Shown: positions 1-5,198, counted from the first letter of the stretch. The stretch: DNA of 6,558 bases from Patescibacteria group bacterium (GCA_028690755.1 JAQVAO010000035.1:1-6558), one strand, 5' to 3'. Translations and numbers: made by a program. The notes: generated from the sequence alone by a model not told the origin.

Positions 1-617
1 AGTTTGTTCCTGGTGTCTCAATTAAGAGGGGTCCTGGCTATATTTATTTAGTTTTCTTAAACGATGTTGATGCCCGTGGCTATGAATATTTTCATGGCAA
101 GCTTCAGATAGAAGGTGCAAAGATAATCAAAGCAATAAATGGTGCTCACAGATTTTCGAGTTTGTCGCCATTTTATATTGCTGGGCCATTTGAATCTCAA
201 GGTGATAATATCGCTGATTCTACTGGTACTAATTCTCTGCAAGACGAGTTTACTGTGTACAGTGATGATCGCGACAACTATGTTGAAATTACTACCACAA
301 CCGGAAGCGGCTCTGACTCCGTATATATTTACTATGATTATGCTGATGAAGTTATCGGCGGTTGCCAGTGTCAGGATGGGATAGACAACGATGGTGACGG
401 TTTTGTTGATTACCCAAATGACCCCGGATGTACTTCGCCTGAGGATAATGATGAAGTAAACACAATAGCCGCTCTTATTAGCCAGCCGGCTAAGATTTTG
501 CCATCGCTTGTATCTTCAGGCCCTGGATTTTGGATTTTAATCGTTACTGTGCTTGTTATCTCGGGGATAGTGATATTTATAATCATTAAATCTGATAAAA
601 ATAAACCGATTAACTAA
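1..617 (+). CDS. Secreted, C-terminally anchored surface protein with a DGIDNDGDG motif (5' partial)
   Basis: The reading frame is open from base 3 to the TAA at 615-617 (204 residues visible); the start lies upstream of the window. The first ~120 residues are rich in Gly, Asp, Thr and Tyr and look like a beta-rich extracellular domain that I do not recognise. Residues ~121-152 carry CQC followed by DGIDNDGDGFVDYPNDPGC and an acidic tail. This Cys-framed, Asp-rich loop is common in secreted proteins of candidate phyla and resembles calcium-binding (dockerin/thrombospondin-3-like) loops; calcium binding is inferred. After a Pro/Ser linker come SSGP (513-524), about 22 hydrophobic residues (WILIVTVLVISGIVIFIII) and the basic tail KSDKNKPIN, the layout of a cell-wall sorting signal without a canonical LPXTG. 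The sortase gene begins 19 bases after the stop. Function is unknown beyond surface display; the membrane anchor is clear. Confidence 0.8.
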   Translation, partial: FVPGVSIKRGPGYIYLVFLNDVDARGYEYFHGKLQIEGAKIIKAINGAHRFSSLSPFYIAGPFESQGDNIADSTGTNSLQDEFTVYSDDRDNYVEITTTTGSGSDSVYIYYDYADEVIGGCQCQDGIDNDGDGFVDYPNDPGCTSPEDNDEVNTIAALISQPAKILPSLVSSGPGFWILIVTVLVISGIVIFIIIKSDKNKPIN

Positions 618-636
618 AAAAATATTCAAGATTGTT

Positions 637-1242
637 GTGGCTCTGGCGATAGTTTTTGTCGCAGTGTATTTAGCGCTCAATGCTACTGCCACCTATAATT
701 CAGCTAAGTTTTCTTTGGATCCGGAGTCATTTAAAGATGACAAATTACTCGAGGCAGTAAACGCTTTAGCGGACCAACATAATTTTAGTTCGAAACAAGG
801 TCAAGCTATCGAGAACAATTTACCGGATAACTGGCTATCGTATCCAAGGTTTGGGATAAAAGCGCCAATATTTTGGGATGTGCCAACAGAAATTGCGACG
901 GAAAAATTAGCCGATGGTCTTGTCCATATTGCAAATACCTCTAAACCAGGCGATGGAGGTGAGAGTTTGATTTCCGGCCATAGTTCATATTATTGGTGGC
1001 AAGAGGGTGGTTATAAAGAAGTTTTTGTTAATTTACCAAAAGCAGAGATCGGCGACAAAATTATAATCCGACGAGGCAGTACTTATATTTATTCAGTTAT
1101 CAACAAATATCATGTTGGTGGTGGGGAAGGACTTACTTTTGAAACTGCTGGCGAAGAGAAATTAAGCCTTATGACTTGCGTTCCACTCGGGACCAATCTT
1201 CGTCGCTTGATAGTTGAGGCCAAATTAGAAAGTAGTTTTTAG
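637..1242 (+). CDS. Sortase family transpeptidase
   Basis: Sortases are membrane-bound cysteine transpeptidases that cut a C-terminal sorting motif and join the surface protein to the envelope. From the GTG at 637 the product is 201 residues. It has an N-terminal hydrophobic segment (residues 2-14), then an extracytoplasmic domain with WLSYPRFGIKAPIFW (like the IPKIGVxAPI start of the sortase barrel), His115 in SLISGHSSYYWW, Cys181 in LSLMTCVPLG, and Arg190 nine residues after the Cys. Together these give the expected His/Cys/Arg triad in a TLxTC-type context. The exact sortase class cannot be decided by eye. The start is doubtful. GTG 637 has no clear Shine-Dalgarno site and leaves a very short, uncharged membrane anchor. 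The frame is open back to base 583, and upstream residues KKIFKIVV would complete a typical Lys-flanked anchor, but no ATG, GTG or TTG precedes them in frame. The genes on both sides encode likely substrates. Confidence 0.88.
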   Translation: MALAIVFVAVYLALNATATYNSAKFSLDPESFKDDKLLEAVNALADQHNFSSKQGQAIENNLPDNWLSYPRFGIKAPIFWDVPTEIATEKLADGLVHIANTSKPGDGGESLISGHSSYYWWQEGGYKEVFVNLPKAEIGDKIIIRRGSTYIYSVINKYHVGGGEGLTFETAGEEKLSLMTCVPLGTNLRRLIVEAKLESSF

Positions 1243-1284
1243 CCCAGTCGGTTTTCATTTCGATGGAATTTATTATGCTGTGTA

Positions 1285-1302
1285 TACCAAAATAAATTGG
1301 TA
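1285..1302. repeat. Inverted repeat TACCAA-N6-TTGGTA
   Basis: A perfect 6-bp inverted repeat with a 6-base AT spacer lies in the 87-bp gap between the sortase and the ELWxxDGT gene, 27 bases before the latter's start codon. It could be an operator or a weak hairpin. The U-tract needed for a terminator is missing (the right arm is followed by AAAA). The function is unknown. Confidence 0.35.
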
Positions 1303-1329
1303 AAAATATGTTTGATTTTAGGATAAATA

Positions 1330-3012
1330 ATGGCTAAGAATAAAACAAAATTTAATCTAAGGAATTTTTTATTGGGAGGATTTGTTCTTTCGCTGTTTCT
1401 TTGTTTTTTCCCTAATTTTGTAAAATCAGCCGACCCAGAACCGGTATTAGTTAAAGAAATTAATAATGATTATTATCCATATTTGGAATACTTGAAAATT
1501 ATGGGGAATTCTTTATATTTCTTCTATATCGCAAATACTGAAAATTGGAATCCAATTTATGAGCTTTGGAAATCTGATGGTACCACAGGGAGCACAACGT
1601 TAGTTAAAGATATAAATGAGAGAAGAGATCACACTGACAACGTTGATTATCTTGTAGCCATTGGCGGCACTCTTTTTTTTGGTGCCAATGATGGCACAAA
1701 TGGTAAGGAGCTTTGGAAATCTGATGGCACTCCAGCTGGAACTGTTATGATTAAGGATATCAACCCCGGTGTGAATGGTAGCAGCCCGGAGCAGTCAGTG
1801 GATTTTAATGGAGTTCTATATTTTTCGGCCAATGATGGTGTTAATGGAGAGGAGCTTTGGAAATCTGATGGTACTGCTGATGGGACAGCAATGATTAAAG
1901 ACATCAATCCCGGTGCTGCTTATAGTAGTCCGACAAACCTCTATATTATAGGTAGCACGCTATATTTTGAAGCAGATAATGGTGTGAATGGAAGAGAGCT
2001 GTGGAAATCTGATGGTACTGAGGGGGGAACAAAAATAATTAAAGATATTAATCCTGCTGGCAATGCTCAGACATCAACTTTTGTTGAGTATAATTCAACA
2101 TTGTTTTTTGGTGCCAACGATGGTATCCATGGCAAAGAGCTGTGGAAATCTGATGGTACTGCCGATGGTACGGTTATAGTAAGGGACATAAATTCAGGTG
2201 GTGGGAATGGCAATCCTGCTCATCCTGTAGTTTATAATAACGAGCTTTATTTTTCAGCAGCTGATGAAGTGGATAATAATGAACTTTGGAAAACAGATGG
2301 TACGGAGGCAAAAACTGTAAAAGTCAAAGAAATTAATCCGTCTGGGACCAGCAATCCGACTGGTCCGATGGCTGAATTTAGCGGCGAACTGTATTTCTCG
2401 GCTTGTGATCAAGGAACGATTTATTGTTATGATAATGAACTTTGGAAAACAGATGGTACTGAAGCGGGGACAGTCCAGGTGGCAGAAATAAGATCTGACT
2501 GTGAGACATATCCTTGCAGTAATTTTGGTAGCATCCCTGCATATTTAACAGTTTCAGGAGATTCTTTATATTTTTCGGCTAATGATGGTACTCATGGCAA
2601 GGAGCTGTGGAAAACCGATGGCACCGAGGTGGGAACTGAAATAGTAAAAGATGTAAATTTATGTGGAGATTTTCAGCCGAATAATCTCACTGATTTCAAT
2701 AACAGTTTGTATTTTTTTGCCATAGATAATTGTGAAGATGATAGAACTCAGCTTTGGACATTGACAACGGGGACTGATGATGATGTTGATGATAGTAGTG
2801 AAAACGATTTAGATGATGCGGGAGAAGGTGATTTAAACGTTGAAGAAGAAGACAATAATCCTGTATCTGACTATACTTCAGTGGAAGTTGTTTTAACGTC
2901 TATCCCTTCTGGACCCAAAATTGAAATTTTAATGTTTTTTTCTTTATCCTTGTTATTTTTTTTGATATTAAATAATATTAGATTTTTTAAAAACAGAAAT
3001 CCAAAAGTGTAG
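1330..3012 (+). CDS. Secreted ELWxxDGT-repeat protein with C-terminal sorting-type anchor
   Basis: This 560-residue protein starts at ATG 1330, preceded by AGGAT (1320-1324). Residues 1-34 form a signal peptide: the basic stretch MAKNKTKFNLRN, a hydrophobic core, and a likely cut after VKSA. Residues ~40-480 hold nine units of ~48 residues of the type VKDINP...LYFSANDG.NG.ELWKSDGT. ELW[KT]xDGT begins at residues 78, 127, 175, 223, 270, 318, 370 and 425, with a decayed copy QLWTLTTGT at 474. The name ELWxxDGT repeat is established; a beta-propeller fold is my inference from the ~48-residue period and the strand-like LYF/ELW segments. An acidic linker (residues 483-510) precedes SIPSGPK (524-530), a ~20-residue hydrophobic segment and the basic tail RFFKNRNPKV. 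This matches the end of the first gene in the window and fits anchoring by the adjacent sortase. The ligand or role (adhesion, cell contact) is unknown. Confidence 0.88.
   Translation: MAKNKTKFNLRNFLLGGFVLSLFLCFFPNFVKSADPEPVLVKEINNDYYPYLEYLKIMGNSLYFFYIANTENWNPIYELWKSDGTTGSTTLVKDINERRDHTDNVDYLVAIGGTLFFGANDGTNGKELWKSDGTPAGTVMIKDINPGVNGSSPEQSVDFNGVLYFSANDGVNGEELWKSDGTADGTAMIKDINPGAAYSSPTNLYIIGSTLYFEADNGVNGRELWKSDGTEGGTKIIKDINPAGNAQTSTFVEYNSTLFFGANDGIHGKELWKSDGTADGTVIVRDINSGGGNGNPAHPVVYNNELYFSAADEVDNNELWKTDGTEAKTVKVKEINPSGTSNPTGPMAEFSGELYFSACDQGTIYCYDNELWKTDGTEAGTVQVAEIRSDCETYPCSNFGSIPAYLTVSGDSLYFSANDGTHGKELWKTDGTEVGTEIVKDVNLCGDFQPNNLTDFNNSLYFFAIDNCEDDRTQLWTLTTGTDDDVDDSSENDLDDAGEGDLNVEEEDNNPVSDYTSVEVVLTSIPSGPKIEILMFFSLSLLFFLILNNIRFFKNRNPKV
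1447..2769 (+). repeat. Nine ~144-bp coding repeats (ELWxxDGT units)
   Basis: The repeat is visible at DNA level. The block GAGCTTTGGAAATCTGATGG and close variants recur at the end of units 1-5. Units 6-8 carry GAACTTTGGAAAACAGATGG or similar, encoding KTDG instead of KSDG. Unit spacing is 47-49 codons except for units 7 and 8 (52 and 55 codons), which hold short Cys-containing insertions. The ninth unit is degenerate. Confidence 0.85.
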
Positions 3013-3069
3013 GGTGCAAAAACAGTTTTTAAATAATCATTTACCTTAATGTAATAACTGGTTTCCAGA

Positions 3070-3098
3070 TTGACTGATTATCTAATTTGTAGTACAAT
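3070..3098 (+). promoter_or_regulatory. Promoter of tRNA-Ala (TTGACT-N17-TACAAT)
   Basis: The -35 hexamer TTGACT (3070-3075) and the -10 hexamer TACAAT (3093-3098) each differ from the sigma70 consensus by one base and are separated by exactly 17 bases. The predicted transcription start is around 3105, only a few bases before the mature tRNA 5' end, so a very short leader would be removed by RNase P. Confidence 0.8.
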
Positions 3099-3108
3099 TT
3101 ATCGAGTT

Positions 3109-3184
3109 GGGCCTGTAGCTTAGCTGGTAGAGCGCCACATTTGCACTGTGGAGGTCGCTGGTTCGAATCCAGTCAGGTCCACCA
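3109..3184 (+). tRNA. tRNA-Ala, anticodon TGC
   Basis: This 76-base sequence folds as a full cloverleaf. The acceptor stem GGGCCTG pairs with CAGGTCC and contains a G3:U70 wobble pair, the known alanine identity element. The anticodon stem CCACA/TGTGG frames the loop TTTGCAC with anticodon TGC, which reads GCA and other GCN codons. The T arm has TTCGAAT in the loop, and the discriminator A is followed by an encoded CCA (3182-3184). The gene has its own promoter and terminator. In many bacteria this isoacceptor sits in the 16S-23S spacer; here it lies ~1.4 kb upstream of the 23S gene with a protein gene in between. Confidence 0.97.
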
Positions 3185-3190
3185 CCAAAT

Positions 3191-3215
3191 AAAAATCCGC
3201 GGAAGCGGTTTTTTT
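3191..3215 (+). terminator. Intrinsic terminator after tRNA-Ala
   Basis: CCGC (3197-3200), loop GGAA and GCGG (3205-3208) form a GC stem followed by seven T (3209-3215). A run of five A upstream (3191-3195) can pair with part of the T run after one T:T mismatch. It lies 6 bases after the encoded CCA and ends the tRNA unit. Confidence 0.8.
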
Positions 3216-3223
3216 GTTATACT
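3215..3223 (+). promoter_or_regulatory. Extended -10 promoter for the SDR gene (TG-T-TATACT)
   Basis: TGT followed by TATACT (3218-3223) matches an extended -10 element, which can work without a good -35; none is seen at the expected distance. The predicted start near 3230 gives a leader of about 22 bases. The element abuts the T run of the tRNA terminator, so the two units are packed end to end. Confidence 0.5.
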
Positions 3224-3251
3224 AGTCTATAGATAGTTTTTTGGAGGTTAT

Positions 3252-4043
3252 ATGGAATTAAAAAATAAAAATGTAATTGTAACCGGTGCCGGAAGTGGGA
3301 TTGGGAGAGAGTTGGTTTTGGCTTTGCTAAAAAAAGACGCCAAAGTTATTGCTGCTGATTTGCGCAGGGAATCATTAGATATATTGAAAAAAGAAGTTGG
3401 GGAAAATAAAAACTTAATAACCCAATCATTAGATATTTCTGATAAAGCTGCTGTCGAGAAATTAGCTGAAGAGAGAAATGAAATTGATGTTCTTATTAAT
3501 AATGCCGGTATTATCCAGCCTTTTAAAAAAGTAAATGATTTAGAATATGTTGAGATTGAAAAAGTAATGAGTGTAAACTTTTTTGGTACACTTTTTATGA
3601 CAAAGGCGTTTTTGCCCAATTTATTAAAGCGACCAGAGGCTTATATCGCCAATGTTTCTTCGATGGGCGGATTTTTGCCGGTACCGGGTCAAAGTATTTA
3701 TGGTGCTTCCAAAGCGGCGGTCAAGCTATTTACCGAAGGACTCTACGCTGAATTACTTGATACCAATGTTGGTGTATCGGTCGTTTTCCCCGGTGCGACG
3801 GCAACAAATATCACCAAGAATTCAGAAGTCCAAGCGCCAAAAGTTAGCGACGAACAAATGAAAAAATTTAAGGCTTTGCCGGCCGACGAAGCTGCCCGTT
3901 TGATTATTGAAGGTATCGAAAACAACAAACCACAGATATTCTTAGGATCCGATTGTAAGAGTATGAATGTTTTCTATCGTTTGAGTCCTCTTCGAGCGAT
4001 TAAGTTAATCTCTAATCAGATGAAATCACTTCTGCCAAAATAA
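3252..4043 (+). CDS. Short-chain dehydrogenase/reductase (SDR), classical type
   Basis: This is a 263-residue NAD(P)-dependent oxidoreductase of the usual classical-SDR length (~250). The Rossmann motif TGAGSGIG is at residues 11-18. An Asp at the end of the second strand (AAD36LRR) favours NAD, although the nearby Arg residues leave NADP possible. D61 in LDISD contacts adenine, and NNAG is at 83-86. The catalytic tetrad is complete: N109, S137 in NVSSMGG, Y150 and K154 in YGASK, followed by the PG motif (180-181). Residues ~185-263 form the variable substrate region and end in a basic, hydrophobic C-terminus that might associate with membrane. The start ATG is supported by GGAGG at 3243-3247, 4 bases upstream, which is short spacing but a strong match. 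The gene stands alone between a tRNA and the 23S promoter, so context gives no clue to the substrate. No terminator is visible before the rRNA promoter, which begins 20 bases after the stop. Confidence 0.92.
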   Translation: MELKNKNVIVTGAGSGIGRELVLALLKKDAKVIAADLRRESLDILKKEVGENKNLITQSLDISDKAAVEKLAEERNEIDVLINNAGIIQPFKKVNDLEYVEIEKVMSVNFFGTLFMTKAFLPNLLKRPEAYIANVSSMGGFLPVPGQSIYGASKAAVKLFTEGLYAELLDTNVGVSVVFPGATATNITKNSEVQAPKVSDEQMKKFKALPADEAARLIIEGIENNKPQIFLGSDCKSMNVFYRLSPLRAIKLISNQMKSLLPK

Positions 4044-4063
4044 ATAAATCGTTTAAGAAATAG

Positions 4064-4092
4064 TTGACAACAAATAAAGCTTTTGTTAAGAT
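4064..4092 (+). promoter_or_regulatory. Strong promoter upstream of 23S rRNA (TTGACA-N17-TAAGAT)
   Basis: The -35 is a perfect TTGACA (4064-4069), the spacer is 17 bases and the -10 is TAAGAT (4087-4092). AT-rich sequence just upstream (about 4036-4063) could act as an UP element, as is typical of rRNA promoters. The predicted start is about 4099. The spacer contains an inverted repeat AACAAA-N7-TTTGTT (4069-4074/4082-4087) that overlaps both hexamer edges and could be an operator. No 16S gene lies between this promoter and the 23S gene. Confidence 0.75.
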
Positions 4093-4276
4093 CAGTCTAC
4101 ACTACTATGCCACTTGTACAGCTTTGGGCCAAACGCCCACTGGACTTCAGTGGATACCACCACGTTCGCTTGAGTTAGCGAACCAAGTTAATGAGGTATT
4201 AACAAATGTTAGATTTCCGACAATTGAGAGAGGGGGAGGCAGGATAAGAAACAGGCAATTTTGTGTTAATTGCCAC

Positions 4277-4296
4277 CCGCCTCTGGCGGCGTTTTT
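4277..4296 (+). terminator. Terminator-like hairpin inside the 23S leader
   Basis: CCGCC (4277-4281), loop TCT, GGCGG (4285-4289), then CG and five T (4292-4296). The stem is only 5 bp and the T run is short, so termination would be partial. Placed ~200 bases after the 23S promoter, it could act as an attenuator or end a small RNA. An alternative helix between 4236-4243 and 4276-4283 would block it. Confidence 0.35.
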
Positions 4297-4513
4297 GTTC
4301 CACAAGGATGGTAATTATAAGATGGGGACTTATATGTTGAAATCCTTGTCATGAACCTTAACAACTAAATATAGTAATTAAATGTAATTTCATTTGATAA
4401 GTCTTACTGAATTCGCCGAGAATGAAGTATGGACTATAAATTTATTCTTCCGATAAACAAAAAATTGTGATTATTATCTTGTCGAAAGATGAGGTCAGTA
4501 ATTGCTAGTCAAA

Positions 4514-4554
4514 TGTCCCGCGTTGTCCCGCTATTAGCGGGACCATGAGGGACA
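4514..4554 (+). other. Nested hairpin immediately before the 23S 5' end
   Basis: The outer stem TGTCCC (4514-4519)/GGGACA (4549-4554) encloses the inner stem GTCCCGC (4525-4531)/GCGGGAC (4537-4543) with loop TATTA. The two 5' arms are near-tandem copies of TGTCCCGC. The structure ends four bases before the predicted start of mature 23S rRNA, a position suited to a processing signal or insulating helix. That role is inferred. Confidence 0.6.
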
Positions 4555-4830
4555 AAAAGTTAATTCAATACAAGGGTATATGGTGGATGCCTAGGGAAAA
4601 GTGGCCGAAGAAGGACGTAGTAGGTTGCGATAAGCCTCGGGGAGTTGCCAAACAAACTTTGATCCGAGGATCTCCGAATTGAGAAATCTTTCTGGTTTTG
4701 AAGACCAGAAATCCTCCGCCGTGAGGCGGATGGAAGGGTACCTGCTGAACTGAAACATCTTAGTAAGCAGAGGAAAATAAATCGTAAGAGATTCCCTTAG
4801 TAGTGGCGAGCGAACAGGGAAAAGCCCAAA

Positions 4831-4976
4831 CCGCTTGTGCGAAGCACAAGCAAGTTAAAAGTTATAAAGTCCATAAAGTTAAAAGTATCAGGAATTAACT
4901 AAAATAGTTTAAATCCGAAAACTTTCGACTTTCGACTTTCGACTTTATTGACTTGTTTGCGCTTTGCGCAAACGGG
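4831..4976 (+). other. Expanded helix-25 region of 23S rRNA
   Basis: Between the conserved flanks GCCCAAACC and GGGGTTGTGGGACC, where Bacillus-type 23S has a short hairpin, there are ~145 bases. They begin with hairpin CTTGTGC-GAA-GCACAAG (4834-4850) and end with GTTTGCGC-TTT-GCGCAAAC (4955-4973). Between these lies an AT-rich stretch whose AAAGTTAAAAGTTATAAAGT part can pair loosely with the downstream ACTTTCG repeats. The region would form a branched surface arm. Confidence 0.65.
4921..4946 (+). repeat. Heptanucleotide tandem repeat (ACTTTCG)x3.7 within 23S rRNA
   Basis: Three perfect copies of ACTTTCG followed by a partial copy ACTTT lie in the expanded helix-25 arm. The unit length (7) and perfect identity suggest recent slippage growth. 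The arm is a known variable region of 23S, so it can tolerate such changes. Confidence 0.85.
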
Positions 4977-5165
4977 GTTGTGGGACCCATATAATCTTTT
5001 GTGAAAGGATAGGAGAACGACCCTGGAAAGGGCGACCATAGAACGTGAAAGTCGTGTATCTTAAATCCTAGTAGCTGAAGAGTTGGTGTTCCCGAGTACC
5101 ACGAGACACGTGAAACCTTGTGGGAATCTGGGGTGATCACACTCCAAGGCTAAATACCACTTTTC

Positions 5166-5198
<33 letters not shown>

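Larger units (their letters stand above)
4099..4557 (+). ncRNA. Highly structured 23S rRNA leader RNA, no protein gene
   Basis: About 460 bases separate the promoter from the 23S gene and hold no credible gene. They contain a series of perfect hairpins: 4125-4139 (TGGGC/GCCCA), 4137-4153 (CCACTG/CAGTGG, sharing three bases with the first), 4164-4183 (GTTCGCT/AGCGAAC), 4187-4203 (GTTAAT/ATTAAC), 4254-4274 (GGCAATT/AATTGCC), 4277-4289 (CCGCC/GGCGG then T5), 4302-4349 (ACAAGGAT/ATCCTTGT enclosing TATAAG/CTTATA), 4474-4492 (ATCTT/AAGAT plus two weaker pairs) and 4514-4554. A purine-rich stretch (4226-4253) is the main unpaired part of the first half. I recognise no known riboswitch, T-box, tmRNA, SRP RNA or RNase P signature. 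It may be a processed pre-rRNA leader or contain a separate small RNA ending near 4296. Confidence 0.6.

Noticed and set aside
580..640. Programmed frameshift fusing the first gene to the sortase
   Set aside because: The first protein already has a complete membrane anchor and basic tail before its stop, which is a natural C-terminus; the A run alone is weak evidence.
1447..2769. Regular ~144-bp repeats considered as CRISPR or a mobile element array
   Set aside because: The repeats are in frame, encode ELWxxDGT units, and their between-repeat segments are also conserved, unlike CRISPR spacers.
3013..3035. Terminator after the ELWxxDGT gene (AAAAACAGTTTTT)
   Set aside because: It is only an A/T pairing with a three-base loop and no GC stem, too weak to call an intrinsic terminator.
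3248..3928. Reverse and alternate-frame ORFs overlapping the SDR gene
   Set aside because: The forward frame has all SDR motifs and a strong Shine-Dalgarno site; the overlapping frames have neither.
4064..4354. 96-codon open frame starting at TTG 4064 upstream of 23S
   Set aside because: Its start codon is the first triplet of the -35 box, it has no Shine-Dalgarno site, it runs straight through the hairpins and the terminator-like structure, and its composition does not resemble the neighbouring genes.
4099..4557. T-box, known riboswitch, tmRNA, SRP RNA or RNase P RNA in the leader
   Set aside because: No diagnostic sequence (T-box bulge, tmRNA ends, SRP tetraloop domain, RNase P conserved core) was found by eye; a covariance search would settle it.
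4921..4946. Heptamer repeat considered as a CRISPR fragment or iteron origin
   Set aside because: The units are contiguous 7-mers without spacers and lie within the 23S gene between conserved flanks.
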